Shown: one piece after another, positions 44,044-57,104 of the stretch | How the letters are laid out: each line of letters begins with the position of its first letter | How positions within the stretch are numbered: the first letter of the stretch is position 1 | Assembly: GCA_963691655.1 (NCBI GenBank) | Contig: OY829329.1 | Span: 10,616,708-10,680,707 of the forward strand | Direction of reading: 5' to 3' | Source of the DNA: Toxonevra muliebris | Taxonomy: Eukaryota; Arthropoda; Insecta; Diptera; Pallopteridae | Length of the DNA stretch: 64,000 bases | Program-made: the position numbers and the translations under genes | The notes under the pieces: generated by a model | Database searches by the model: none | Seen by the model: the letters and a program-made list of their open reading frames with translations, nothing else | Told to the model about the DNA's origin: nothing

Positions 44044-47000
44044 TTACTCTGCACCCGCTGAACTATCAGGTGTTACATTAGAATCTAAACTGGCACAATC
44101 GGATTCTTGATCTTGATTTTCAGAATAGTTGGCAGCTTCTTGCAAACGCATAAGCATGTTGAGCTATAAGAAGAAAAAATTAATAAAAACACAATTAGTA
44201 TTCGGGTTCTGATTTTTGTTTAGAATTCTTAAACTTACCAAAGGATCTTGATTTTCTCCATTAGTAGCGGCAACTCCTTCTAAACCAACATCTTCTGCAT
44301 TAATTTGTCTTAGAGGTGGCACTGAATCAGGACCATAGGGCCAGGGGTATGAATTACGTATAAATACTGAGGGATCATTCCATGCACCACCACGTCTGCC
44401 ATAGAGTTGTACACCTTCACGAACTGCTTCTACCAAATAAGGTGACAAATGATAATTCCAAATGTCAGTAAACCACACTTGCGAATCTTTTAGATCTAAG
44501 GGACATGCTAGAAAGAGGCGTGGCCCGATTGTTACATCACTGGAACTGTGTATTTCAAGGAAGCGATTAATATGTTGCCACACTGTTGGTAACCATGCTA
44601 AAACTGTTGCCAATTCTGGTTGTAAATGTTGTGTTTGTAGCTCCAATTGAAATTGACGACGTCTCAGAAAGCGTCCGAGGAAACCTTTGACCGGTTCCAT
44701 GTGGTTGGCAGTGAGAACCTAGAGGGAGAGGAAATGATTTTTCAATATGGTATATTTGGAGGACAATTAAAAGTAATAAAACTACTATATCTAGGGGTAG
44801 TCATTGCTAGTACTTTTAATAGAATTTGGGAATCAATGGGTTTATTATTTCATTATCATTTCAGAATTAAAATTTTCAATCGTATTAAATAACAAATTAT
44901 TATAACTCATTACCATTAAAGCTTTCAATTCCAATGAAATTAAACTTTCATTCTAAAGAAATAATAAAGAAATTTACTTTCCTTTCCCTTGCTTCTGTAC
45001 CCACATCCACCCACTACTTACCCATCGAAAATTGTGATGCAATTGTAGATTTGTAGTATTGCAAGTTGCTTGCGACATAGTTCCGATGATGCATGGTAAT
45101 TTCGCTGCTGGACCAGCACTCAACAGACACGAGAATACATCACCCAAAGCGGAAGCATGATGTAAATTGTCCAATATAATCACAGATGGTAGTTCTGAAG
45201 CGCCATTCGCAATGGCCGCCTGTTCCGCAATATGCCCAAGATATTGTCGTAATTCTTTGGATGATTTATGATCAACGCTGTAAGATATGCAAAATATGAA
45301 AATTAAATTCTCCTACTCTTTCGAATATTTTAAAGACTTACTTAAAAGTTGCAATTGCCTCAGAAGGATTGCCACGACCTGAACGCGCTACCAAGAACTC
45401 AGCCAAACGTCGTGCCAAATATGATTTTCCCGTACCGCTCGGACCACACAGTATCAGTCGTCGATGTTCCGTCAACAGGCTAATATAACGATGTACAATG
45501 CTGCGCGGTATTAAGCTATCGAACGCTAAACTTCCGACGCCCTGCAAACAAATGTACAGCGTACGCACATTCCCGATAATATAACCACAGGGCAACAATT
45601 CTGGAAAACCCATTTCAGGACCCCGTTTTGCTTCACCCAAATGATATGATGTTATGGAGTCTGTATTTAAGCCCAAATTAGTGCCCGGATCGATACGTGA
45701 CACATAGTCTTTGAAAGTTTTCCTGACTATGTAATCTAGATTTTGCCATGTTGTCTTCCCTGATATGTACGTGTAAGCGATGACGAATTCATTAAAGTTT
45801 GCCATTGGAAATGGTTTGCGTTCGTTGTCGTCATTTGCTTCAGCATTCTCAGCAGCGACTGCGCCATTTGCATAGAAATCATCAACTTCAAGCATTTCCT
45901 CACAGTATTTAACGAAAGATTCTGGTTGCCCTAAATAGCAAGCGATTGCAATTTTCTTGCCATCCGTTACATCGGGCATCTCCTCAACAGTAGCCGGTAT
46001 ATGGGCAGGGCTTGATATACCTTCAAGTGCGGGTGGTGGCGGTGTCAAATCGATATGCGTTGTGGGACTCAATGGCGGTGGTGGTGGCTCAGGTGCCGGA
46101 GCCGGTGGTATATTCTCCTCTTCGACTTCTTCTGCCAAACGTTTTGGCAGTTCCATGGGCGGTCGTGAATTTCCATCCGCTAGCGAATAACGTCTTGATT
46201 CACCCATTGAACCACTTGGACTTGTGGGATTTCCCAACGATGCTTCCGAACCGGCCAGCGAACGTGTAGTCACCATCTTTTGCAGACGTTCATTATTTTG
46301 TTTGAGTGACATCATTTCAGCACGCATCTTATTCACGGTCTCTTTGAGATTTTCCAATTGTGATGCCGAACTTAAAGCCTCTAAACGTATGTCCGTTAGC
46401 ACTAAGTCTTTCTCTCTTAATTGCTTCTTCAGATCTTCCACAACATGATGATCGTCCTGGTCAATGGCATCAATCGGTTTGGCATTATCGATGAGTGTTA
46501 CAGTTTTCGCGGGGCTACTTTTCGTAGGCGATACCGGTAGTGGCGGTGGTGGTTGTGTTGCTAACGCCGAAAGTCCTACAGGTTCAACGTGACCATGATG
46601 ATGACCGTTTGCTTTTGTGAACCCACCATTAGATCCGAGGCTCAGATTACTTGTTTGATCGGTATAGTTACCATTTGCACGACTAGTTTTTGATATTTTG
46701 GCATTTCGTGAGAATGCTTTAGTGAATGAGCTACGTAGCCAACCTTTTTTCTTTTTCTTATCCTGTGCCGAACAACCAGAACTTATCGAGTTTAGCGAAC
46801 ACATTGAGTCGGAACTGTGGTGACGTTGCATTACTCCACCACTTGGATTCGTACCGTTGGGTTGCTGCAGCTGCATTGCTGATTGCTGTTGTTGATGTTG
46901 TGGCGTTCGATGCTGCTGCTGCTGCATATGCTGTTGTGGTCCTCCTGATAAAGATGGTGGCAGTGGTGGTGGTTTACTGCTTAACATATCATTTTGATTT

Positions 47001-47197
47001 TGACCTTGCGTCTGCACACCCATACTTTGCATGTGTGCCGTTGTTAGGCCCGCCTGAATGGATTGCTTTCGTAGTAGCTCGATCGTTTGGCGCATATCGG
47101 TTAGCTCGCCATCTTTACGCTCTGCAGTCGCTGTCAGTTGATGTAGACGCGATGTCATATTCGAGAGGGATTGCTCGAAGGCGGCAACCACATGAGC
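44044..47197 (-). CDS. sick: sickie, fly neuron navigator (NAV) homologue, last four coding exons
   Basis: Minus-strand exons are 47197-45342, 45277-45022, 44718-44239 and 44163-44044, with introns of 64, 303 and 75 nt (GTAAGT donors) and all frames matching; about 903 residues. The 5' exons are outside the window or hidden in its large intron. The part seen starts with a coiled coil (HVVAAFEQSLSNMTSRLHQL). A Gln/His/Pro/Ser-rich region follows, with a basic patch (KKKKKGWLRSSFTKAFSRN) and a second coiled coil (LKKQLREKDLVLTDIRLEAL). The C-terminal ATPase-like domain has Walker A LCGPSGTGKSYLARRLAEFL (about 45450-45392) and Walker B-like SVIILDNLHHAS (about 45190-45155). VLTANHMEPVKGFLGRFLRR comes next, as in vertebrate NAV1-3. 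NAV proteins act on microtubules and actin in growing neurites. The last exon ends CASLDSNVTPDSSAGAE. No lesions seen. Confidence 0.96.
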
Positions 47198-48590
47198 CTG
47201 AAAGAAAGAAATAAAAACAGAGATTGGGTTAATACATTGGTAAATAAGAATCAGAAGATAATAACTTTGACTTTCAAAGAAACTTATAGTATGTAATTGA
47301 CTCCGACTTAATTGCATTTCCCAGTTTAATTACGCCAAAAGTTTACCGGTTTTAGTTTAAAATGTACTCAAAATCCTCGGTTATTTACATTCTTCGGTTA
47401 AATTAACCAGAAATTGTACATTTTCATTGACCCAATTAAATGTGATTACTGTATTAGAAAGCCCCCGATATTTTTTCATTGAATTTATTACAGACATTTT
47501 TTGAGCATTATGTGGTAGAGAAAAAAATTTTCTCAACCAATGTTTCTCTGTATTTAATTTTGGAGTACTCAGTAAAAAATAATGACAATCTCTAGTAAAC
47601 AAATTTCTGAGACTCTGAGCTTGGTTAAGGTCGTTCTACTATATGTATTTTCATCACACTAAAGCAGTGTTGAGCAAACCAATACCTAAACATGCATGCT
47701 GGTGTGTGTATCTGAGAGAGCGACAGCGCTCTGGTGTTAATTATGAATGAAATGCTATCTTGCTTTTTCTTATGGGAAGTGTATTAGAAGTAATTTTGTA
47801 AGAGCAAGACAATAATATTACCTGTGAGGCATCATTATGTCAAAATTACTGAAAAATCCTCTCAGTTTCTACTCATATACACATTGATGTCAACTGACAT
47901 GATTTGCGTTGACGAAATTGCTCTCACACATCGGCCGAATGCCGCCATTGTTCGCTAATAGTTCGTACGCTACACGAAGTAGCTTATATTGTATGTGTGA
48001 ACAGGCAAATCAAAATTGTCCTACACTGCGCTAAAGAAAGATAAACCAGTATAGTTAATTTTGATAACCCTGAGTTATGGAGGATCAAGCCAGCAAAAAC
48101 TTGAAGGTTTATACGTTAAGAAATAGTCAAAGAAGTTATAAATTTGGTAGAAATTCTTATAAAAAGATTGATAGGATAGTGCTCAAGATTCCTGAGAGCC
48201 CAAGAAACAAGTCTCGGACTCATTAGCGGATTTAGAGATTTCCGAGATTTTTCGTGTTTTTAAAGTTTTTGTTTCTTTGATTGATTCATGATCAATGCTT
48301 AATATTTATTAGATTTTTATTGGTTAAAAAGGGAAACGGGCTGAGGGGGAAGGTACTTATTAGGAAAACAAATAGTTATTTTTTAAACAAGACGGGTCTT
48401 TTAGATCAGTTCAACGATGTCGAGCTATTTTTTCAAATTTTTTTGGTCAACAATTTTTTTTTTTTCAATTTTCACAGCTCAATTTTTGAAGTCTGATAAT
48501 CTATCCGATTTAGAAAAAATTTAACTCATATCGTCCCGGTATTAGATGCCATGATCCAGTTTGGAAAATTTTCAAACCGCAATATTTATA
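47198..48590. other. sickie intron, proximal part, no gene seen
   Basis: The acceptor TTTCTTTCAG at 47207-47198 (minus strand) ends a large intron. No upstream exon is recognisable anywhere to the window end, so the intron may exceed 16 kb. From about 47,830 a repeat begins whose ends match 6020-6475. Confidence 0.5.
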
Positions 48591-49374
48591 TCGTTGCCTG
48601 AGAATTGATTTGGCGTATAGGCATAGGAATTCTTATACACATACGCCAAATCAATTCTCAGGCGACAATATGTCTTCAATAAGAAATTTTAGTACTTAAA
48701 AAAAAATAAAAAATAAATGTTTCTGAATTTTAGAGGGTATAGCAGTTTTTGGCTTACTCCAAGAAAATAAGGTGACCAAGTGTAAAAAAAATTAAAAATA
48801 TTTCAACGCCACATCATGAGTATTCCCTGTATTTAACATAGTATTTTAGAAGTTATTACAAGTTAAAAACAGAAAATATTCAAAAATTATATTTTTTTAC
48901 AAAAGTTTGGTCAGCTATAGCCTCTGAAAAATATATAAAAACCTGTGAAGTTATAATTTTCATATCAAGTTGGTTTTTTATCGAGTCAAAATAATAATAA
49001 TGCAAAATAATTAATTTTACTATTTTTTGTTGATTTTCAAAACCACCTTTCAAAAAAATATGTCTGTTCACCTGGCCTTGAAGTTAAGTGAAATTCAATA
49101 TTTTTAAATTATTTAAATGCAAGGTTAAAGGCAGTATATGTAGAAATATTATACAGTGAGTACTTTTGGGAAAAATTTATAAATGTATTTTTGACGAATT
49201 TTCAAAGTTGATATTCAACTAATCGAACATTGGGACGATATGAGTTAATTATGGTTTAAATTCCGGGACTTTCAAGACCCTTTTGTTCATCTGAATGCGT
49301 AGAAACTTAACTATGCTTTAACTTTTTGATTTGAATCCATTCCCTTTGTGTGATCAGTTTTGTGAGTCACTGTA
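47830..49374. repeat. Interspersed repeat, second copy of the family at 6020-6475
   Basis: Left end GCATCATTATGTCAAAATTA then CCTCTCAGTTTCTACTCAT matches 6034-6080. Right end GTAGAAACTTAACTATG ... GAGTCACTGTA (49291-49374) matches 6385-6477. Both end CACTG next to TA, hinting at a Tc1/mariner-type element. The interior is much longer here and includes the hairpin at 48596-48663. Confidence 0.45.
48596..48663. repeat. Perfect 23-bp inverted repeat with a 22-nt loop
   Basis: The left arm 48596-48618 (GCCTGAGAATTGATTTGGCG plus TAT) is the exact reverse complement of 48641-48663, with 22 nt between. RNA from either strand would form a stable 23-bp hairpin close to the size of a pre-microRNA, although perfect pairing is unusual for one. 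It lies in the presumed sickie intron and in a repeat. Confidence 0.7.
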
Positions 49375-51300
49375 CATTGGCGGCAGTAGAATTTTCAATA
49401 AAAAAGATAACAAGAAGTTTGGGGACTTCCGTTAGTTAACGTCGACTTTGCTAAAACGAGTTTCCCCCTTATAGACTATTAAATGCTAGTAGAAGTACTT
49501 TTTGGCATTTATTAAGGAAGTTTAAGTCTGCGACACACTAACACTTTTTAGTGCATGTTTTTAAACTCAATTCAATAATACCGATATATTTTTAAATATA
49601 TCTAGAAAGCGAGTGCCGAAACGTAATAGGATTCAGTAGTTTTTTTTTTGTACTCCTGAGTAATAATACGATACCACCTTGGTGGTCTAGTAAATGAGAG
49701 CAAATATGGAGTCTCAAGTACCACAGAAAGAAATAATTTTTATATTTAATACGATGCTACAGTTTTTCTGATTCATTTTTCTATTAATCCTAATTTATAA
49801 GTGAGTAGTGGGAACCCTCATATTTAATCGTTTGTACGTAGGTACTAGAAAAATTACATTCCAGCATAAACTTCCTGCTATAAAAAAATTATCAACAATT
49901 AGAAACAATAAAAATCTCACAATTGTGCAGAGCACGCGATGTAGCTTTTAAATTTACGCTAATAAAGATAATAATAGTTTTTATTGCATATACTATATAA
50001 AATGCAGCCACCAACATTAATAACAACAACACCAAAAAAAAAAAAAAAAAAAAAAGAAAAAAAGAAACAAAACTCCAGCAACAGTAAAAATAGTAATAGT
50101 AGTAGTGATAGTAGTAGTAGTTGTACATAATGTAAAAATAGTAAAAAATAGTAGTAAGCACGATGGAGTACAGTGGTATGCATCTTAGATATATTTAGAG
50201 ATGCCTTATCTATGATGTACGCGCAAAGACAAGACAAAAGCGTGTTGCTTTCTACACATTGCACCAATGCAATACTACCACGAGCCGCAGCATCAGCATC
50301 AATAGCAGCATCAGCATCAGGAGCAGCAAGCAACATCAATATGTTGCTGTTAGCAAGAATGTAATAATTTACTATAACACAAAGAATACAATTACAAAAA
50401 AAATTCAAAAAAAAAAATTGCTCTTGCTATTGCTGATGTTGCTGCTGATGATGTTGCTGAAGATGTTGCTGATATGTATAGTATACTATACATACGTAAG
50501 TACAATATAATCTAATATTCCGTTGCTTGGCTCGCATGTCATTTTGGTTTTATGAGCTTTCAGGGCGGCAGCAACAAAAAACATATAAAATATTATTTTT
50601 GGTTGGACTTAGACAAAGGCGAAGAAAACGAAGCAACAGCAGCATCTACAAGAACAAAACAGCAGCTGCAGCAGATAGAACTCCAAAAATTGTTGGTTTC
50701 TAGTAGTATAATTTTATGAGTTTTTAGTTTTTGTTGTGGCTTTATGATAAATGAATCCTGATGGAAAGTTAGTTGCAGTGTTGTATGCTGCAGACAAATT
50801 ATATCTTCGTATCTCTACAATATTTATTTATGTGTGTGTGTGTGTGTGTGTGCATTGAACATTGGATATTAATCATAATTATTGGTGTATGGAACCTAGG
50901 TAAAACTAAAGTAAGTTTATATTTATGCCTGCTAGTGAGTAAAGACTGTAATGTTATACTTACAATTGGTCAGTTTGTTTAAGCAATTATTTATTTGCTT
51001 CTATATATATATATGCACGCTAGACAGTAGTAATTCAGATTTTTATATTGTACGTGCACACATATGTAGGATAAATAGATACCTAGGTGCAGTAAAAGAT
51101 AGAGAAAGGCGAGGCTAAGTCGACTCTTTTATTTCAAAATCATTTTATAATTGATAACAAATTTTGTATAACAACGTATTAAGTATCTCTGAATCCAGAA
51201 ACCATTTGATTATAAATTTATATGAGGCCATTTTATTAATTAGAAAGAAAAAACTCAAGTTATGAAAAATCTGTTTAGCTAAAAAACATGTGTTTTTTTT
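49375..51300. other. sickie intron, middle part, with simple repeats
   Basis: No gene. A long A-run with GAAAAAAAG interruptions (about 50034-50066) is followed by (AGT)n. CAGCATCAGCA-type repeats at 50287-50340 face complementary TTGCTGATG-type repeats at 50418-50475. A (TG)n tract of about 11 units lies at 50831-50852. Open frames here are repeat-encoded. Confidence 0.5.
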
Positions 51301-51599
51301 ATTAGTTAGGGAATTGACTGAATCAGATCCAGATGGATCCCTTTTTGTCCCCTACCGCCTGATGCCTCAACTCTGAGCACTTGCTTCCGTATATAGGCAG
51401 CCTGCGCTAATCCTTAGGCCAGGTGACCAATCTCAGAATCATCAACATATCGAAGACTCAAGATTGCCACCGTCACCTCGGTGGCCTGGCCTTCACCGTC
51501 ACCTCGGCGGCTTGATGAATGAGTGCTAGATTGGAGTTCCAACTGCCTCAGGTTCGTTTCCCAGATGGGAAGTAAAAGCTTTAAAAAAAGACCGTAAGG

Positions 51600-52990
51600 A
51601 TTTTTCTAATAAAAAGAGTCACTTCGGTGACTTAGTGCTTAGAGTTAGAGTTGAGAGTGGGCTGGACTACGCAAACGCACTCAGTCTCAAATATCATTGT
51701 ACTATACCCGAGATAGAGCCAGTAGAAGAATGTATAAAGACAGGAAAGATATGTGAGGGGATGAATAGGAAAAAGATTTGTTTCACTAATGAACCTTAGA
51801 AGTTTAGGAAGAAGTATTCATTCATACTAAAGATATAACTACCCGACAGCCTTAATCTGATTCTCGCGAACCCTGGACAGCTATAAAGATATCGCTCTAT
51901 AGTATTGTCGACCTCAAAACACAATTGGCAGGTTGGATCGGTGATGACGCCCATATTAATCATATGCTAACCACATCTGTTGTGTTCTGTGATGACACCC
52001 ACCAGTAATCTCAGGTCCTTTCTCCTCAGTTTCAGAAGAAATTCCGCTGATTTCCGATTAGGTTACCTCACGAAGCACTTTGCAGTTCTGCAGAAGTCAA
52101 GGTCGGACCATCTTTTTCTATGAATAGAACCCACGAAATCGTTGATCCAAAGCATGATCTCCCCAAAACTTATGCCAAGAAAAGTTTTCGGACCTCATGG
52201 TGTAATTGTAGAACCTCTATAAGCTAGTTTATCAGCTAGTTCATTCCCTGCAACACCACAGTGTCCTTGAACCCACATAACTTGTTGTATTTTGAAACAT
52301 TATTTAGCTTTGCCTTACACTCGCTGACCAATTTTGAAGAACTGACAGGGTTAACAAGGGCTTGCAGTGCAGCTTGGCTATCACTGCAGATGCCTACGCA
52401 CTTCCCACGCCATCTCCTCTCAGTGAAACGACCAGTAAAGCCAAAACCTCAGTTAAAAATAGTGCCAGTGGAAAAATAGTACCTGGTCTTATCGTCCAAG
52501 TACCAAACGGATCCCGTGCTGTTTGAGATCTTGGGTTCGTCGGTATAGAACACATGACAGAGACCTCGCAGTAAGACCTCTGGACTTAACCATTGAATAC
52601 GTTTAGCGAACCTGACGTCATATCTTCTTCCGAAGCGGATACAAGACACATGATTGTTCACGGGCATCAAGAACAGTGGGCATTTTATTGGCAACTGGTG
52701 GTATATCTGACTGTATTCTACATCCGCCTCGACATGCCAGACTCTATTTAACCAGAGTTTGTAGGTCACTCTTATCGCTTCTTTACGGAATCGAAGATCT
52801 AGAGGAAGCAAATCAAGCAAGGCATTAAGGGCATCGCCAGATGTAGTACACATTGCACTAGTGATACTTAGGCACACACTTCTCTGAAGTCTGGTCAGAG
52901 AGGATGCTGTGGACTTAACCAAAGTTCGTCTTTTACATACTACAGAGGCATACGTGACAATGACTTAGTGCTTAAAAATGATTCTGCTTG
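51600..52990 (-). mobile_element. Decayed LINE: polymerase end, RNase H and 3' UTR
   Basis: A minus-strand frame open from 52922 to 52449 reads SLTRLQRSVCLSITSAMCTT, then ALLDLLPLDLRFRKEAIRVT, the spacer after a LINE reverse transcriptase. VFYTDEPKISNSTGSVW follows, the start of an RNase H (first catalytic Asp in YTDE). After stops, GICSDSQAALQALVNPVSSS, QGHCGVAGNELADKLAYRGS and a degraded zinc knuckle continue to about 51840. The 3' UTR seems to run to about 51600, ending with CTAAGTCACCGAAGTGACTC. Several stops show it is inactive. Confidence 0.75.
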
Positions 52991-52999
52991 CCAACGCTG

Positions 53000-54240
53000 G
53001 TAATTGACACAGTATGTTCGCCGATATTTCCAGCTCCTTCAGACACAACCCACTGGTATCATTCTAAACAAGTTTCATCTTCTTGAGGTGATACCTGAAA
53101 GGAATGTGGCCCATAGACAGTGCTGTCCGCTAGCTCAAAGTTCTTCGGTTTAGTCCGATGAATTTGGCTACCTGCAGTCATGGGATTAAGTCAACACCTC
53201 TCACGGCTAAGTCGACATTTAATTGTAATTTATGTTTGTCTGAAAAAAATGAGACATTTCTTTCACTATTCATTAGTCATATTTACCAATCTTCGTCTTA
53301 TATTAGTGTAGGTATGTATTTTTGATTCTACCACATTGTCATGGTATTAGTTTCAAAGTCATTTTGCTCACTTGGCAACAACGTGGAAATTTCAACAACG
53401 TGGAAATTTCAAGTTGCTTGCGTTTTCCTTAAGCGACAATCAACTCAGTTACTAGCATATGATTGTACTAAAATACTTTTTCATTTCACTTTATTACCAT
53501 CAATATTTTAATATGCTATATGAGCAGCATGTTTTGCATTTTAATTTTTCTTTAACCATTGAATAGTTGTGGGGTATAATGAGTCATTGCTACGCTTCTT
53601 CACTACTGCGGAAATGCAATCGCGCGATTCTTAACGTGGTGAAGGAAGTAATGTAAGCAACTGGTAGACAAGTTAAGCTAAACTGCTGACAAGGTGTAAC
53701 ACCAGAAGCAGCAGCTGTAAGAGAATGCAAAGACAAATTGGCTAATAGAGCATTATTGACATTAGAAACTACATATTGAATACATATGTTGAATATTTTA
53801 TTATTTACAAGTATATAAACTTTGTCAAAGACAATAGCAAGTGCATTATCTTCATAAATCTGAGACAAAGTTATTTGCCGAGTGGTCTGATTTGTCATGA
53901 ACTTTTAAAAGAAAAATTAGGTAATATTATGAATCACATACAAATATTAGTTAATATTTTCATGTTAAAATTAAAATGTACAAAATATGTGGTTGTTAAA
54001 GTAATAAATGTAATTCTGAAAGGATCAAAGCGAAAAGCTCATCCTAAGACCTTAACGGGGAAAGTCGAACTTCTACTTCAACTTTGCAAAAATTGTTTTT
54101 TTTTTTTATTACATTTTCTCAAAGTCACAGGAATATCTCTAAAAAAATTTCATATAAAATGCATTTTTATTTAAAAACTTATGTGCGTTTTATGTGTTTA
54201 ACCTAGAAACTTTTCCTTACTCTGAACTTTAATTTCATTT
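53000..54240. other. sickie intron, no supported gene
   Basis: Open frames at 53590-53898 (minus) and 53776-54174 (plus) overlap on opposite strands, and neither shows domain motifs or splice support. Nothing else recognised. Confidence 0.35.
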
Positions 54241-54250
54241 TTCTCGATGT

Positions 54251-54424
54251 CATGGACCAGAGATTACTGGTGTTATTACAGGGCACAATACATGTAGTCA
54301 GCATATGACTAACATGGACGTCATCACCGATTCAACTTGCAAATCGTGTCTTGAGGACGACGATACTACTGAGCATTATCTTTGTAGCTGCCCAGCGTTC
54401 GCGAGAATCAGATTAAGATATGTG
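54251..54424 (+). mobile_element. LINE C-terminal fragment (zinc-knuckle region)
   Basis: Plus strand, open for 58 codons: GPEITGVITGHNTCSQHMTN, then CKSCLEDDDTTEHYLCSCPA followed by FARIRLRY. This C-x2-C-x8-H-x4-C pattern after a TGH motif is the typical end of LINEs with RNase H. The same class as the minus-strand element at 51600-52990 but in opposite orientation. Confidence 0.65.
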
Positions 54425-54429
54425 TTAGT

Positions 54430-57100
54430 CAGTTCATTTGTTGCATATAAAATCGGGTCACCACATTTCAATTGCAATTAATTATTCAATTACTCACACT
54501 CAGCGATATATATTTGTTCGATAACTTTTGATACGAGAATATCGATTGTAATTTTAATTTCTCTTGAGACTAACAGCATAAATATTTTACAGCTTCAGTT
54601 TTTGTTTTAATGAATATTGTTTTTTTTTTTGCTTTGCACAAACATTAAAGTTTATACCTACTTATTAATACGAATGGGGGAAAAACATGAAATTACTATG
54701 GTCAAGTACTTATACGTGTAAGCATATCTGTGTAAATACAGTAGTTTTCGTTTAAAGTGAACTTCAAGGGACGATCAGTCTGGCAAAAATTGTTTAATTT
54801 TTGAAAAGTAGGCTACCGCAGCAGTGACTTCATCCAACAACAGTTTTAAAATATTATTTTACCAATAGATCAAAAAGTTTAGAGTTTTGCTTTTCGAATT
54901 TCGAACCGAAAATTATAAACATTTTGAAAGCCAAAGTGGTTCGACATTACCGAAAGTATGCTTTAATCGGTTTACGCATTCGCATTTATAGGAACTAGAT
55001 TGGTACTTTCCACTTGCTTTGCTGTAATGGATAGTTAATTTTAATTGGATTCGTTATAAGCGAAAAGTACTGTATGTATATGTATATGATTGTACGAGTA
55101 AGTATGTAGTACATATGTTGCTTTGGTTTAAACTTGAGCAAGTTTTCTAATAAACTCATACATAAAACTTTAAAATTTTCTCTTAGGGATTCTAAATACA
55201 TACACACTTGCGGACCCTAGCAGGAAACGGGGCGGGTAATTGGGGGAAAAAACTTCATTCTTACCTACCCATACAATAGTGCGTTGTTTTTCATTGTTTC
55301 CCTAATATTACTAACAAAGTTTGTAGTTGTTTTTTTATTTTATTTTTTGGTTTTTCTTTCTTGTATTTTGTGTTTTACTTGCATTTCGTTTCGTATGTAG
55401 ACGTGAGGTTCACCACAATGTGACGTGCTTGCCAACATGACAGCAGGTGCTGCATTCGTAATTAGAGGCTGATTGCCTGCCTACCTGCCTATCTGCCTAC
55501 CTTGTTACTGCTAGGTACATACTTACGGCATGCCCACAATATTAGTATAGGCGCACATATACAGTAATCCCCGCTTAATTGCGTTGCACGTTTAATTGCA
55601 ATAGAAATTTTACATTTTCATCTGCGCTATTAAAGGGGGATTACTGTAAATGAGAAAAAGGTATACAGTAGTTGTGCGATACACTTGGGAAGACGTGAGC
55701 AGATATGACAGTCTTTGGAGTCGTTGTTGTTGTCCTGATTTTATAACCCCCTCCCCCCCCCCCCCCCCTTTTCACCCCACTGTGTGGGGTAATCTCGCTT
55801 GATATTAAGATCGCTATTGTTATGGGAAAAAATAAACCTAAAAAGTTTGCTTCTTAAATTAAATTAAATTTAATTAAAATTTTTTACAAATTTTCTAATT
55901 TCAAGAATTATTAAGTACGAAAAATATTTTGATTTTCTTTCTGATATTTTTACAATTTAATAATTAATTTTAAAATATTTTTAACAATTTGTTTTTACTC
56001 TTTATTGACTGAATTTATTATTTATTTAATTGCTAATTTATACCTACAAGAAAATTGAAAAAAAAAAAATCAAAAAATCAATAACTTGAAAGAGCATATA
56101 ATATGATTTGTAGTGTGACTTGTAGTTTGTCATGTGTAAGCGCTTAAAACTTGTTGAAGTTACACCCAAGTTTTCAACTCTAACGTGTATGCTCAGTGAG
56201 CGTATTTACTTTTGCCGCTTGTTATGTTCATTCAATACATATTCACATCATTATTATCAACATCATCGTCATTTTAATTAAGATAATGAGTTTGCTAACA
56301 AGTTGAGTTGTTGAGCTGAGTTGAGCTAAACAGAGCTGAGCTGAGCTGAGGGAGAGTAATCAATTTCAATTTACTTGTATATATGATAAACGAGCGAACG
56401 ACAACAAGTAGCGGAATAAACTACTTAGTTATGCGCTAACAACGATGAGCTTCCTCAAGATTACTACATGCACGTATGTAAGTAGTTTGAGGTAATGATA
56501 GGAGAATGATTAAAATTATGTCAAATTAATGGTAACATTTGATAATTAAAAATAAGTTTCGTTAATATAAAACGAAGAACCAAGTTTATAGAGTAGTTTA
56601 AGCTTAAGGCTCTTTGCTATAATTTCAATAATTTGAGATATTGAGACTGTGAATTAAGATTTGTTAAAAAGTTCCAGGTTTATTTTTTCGTTTTAATTGC
56701 AAGTTTTTTCTTTTAACTAACCTTGAAATTGTACCTCTGTTTTTAGCATGCTAATGTTTTTACTAGGATTTAAAATATTTTGAACTTTTTTCTACTAATT
56801 TTAGGTCTTCAAGTGTGAGTTTAGCAGTAATTCTAAATTCTCTCAGTTATGATATTCTGACTATTTCAATCGCTCTTTTTCCTAATTAATTTCTTTCAGG
56901 CTATAATTTTCTTTTGATTCTGATTCTGAATATTGAAAAGTAAATTAAGTATTGTGAGATTCAGGAAAGATCTCAGGAATTCTCTTTATTATATTTAATA
57001 AGTGGTGATTATGTATGTCTACATAAACTATATGAGCTAATTTCATAGGAAATGGTATAACTAAAAGTTTCTAATTTCCAAGATACTCACTGATATGCCA
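54430..57100. other. sickie intron or upstream DNA, gene-free
   Basis: AT-rich DNA with a C-run (55747-55768, one T inside), CTGCCTACCTGCC-type repeats at about 55470-55500 and a GAGCTGAGCT run at about 56310-56350. Around 55562-55628 a short inverted pair occurs (ACAGTAATCCCCGCTTAATT and its near complement AAAGGGGGATTACTGT), TA-flanked, probably a tiny MITE. Confidence 0.4.
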
Positions 57101-57104
57101 CTGT

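Noticed and set aside
45957..47214. Several plus-strand open frames, one Ala/Val-rich, across sickie
   Set aside because: Antisense shadows of the sickie exon; their odd composition mirrors its Gln- and Pro-rich codons.
49892..50408. Tyr/Phe-rich minus-strand open frames
   Set aside because: Encoded by simple repeats (AGT and A runs); two frames overlap and neither shows protein features.
51500..51580. tRNA-like SINE head (GGCTTGATGAATGAGTG then GGTTCGTTTCCC)
   Set aside because: Suggestive A- and B-box spacing, but it abuts the 3' UTR of the LINE at 51600 and I could not define ends or a tail.
53590..53898. Minus-strand 102-codon frame as a gene
   Set aside because: No start context, splice site or motif; it overlaps a plus-strand frame of similar length.
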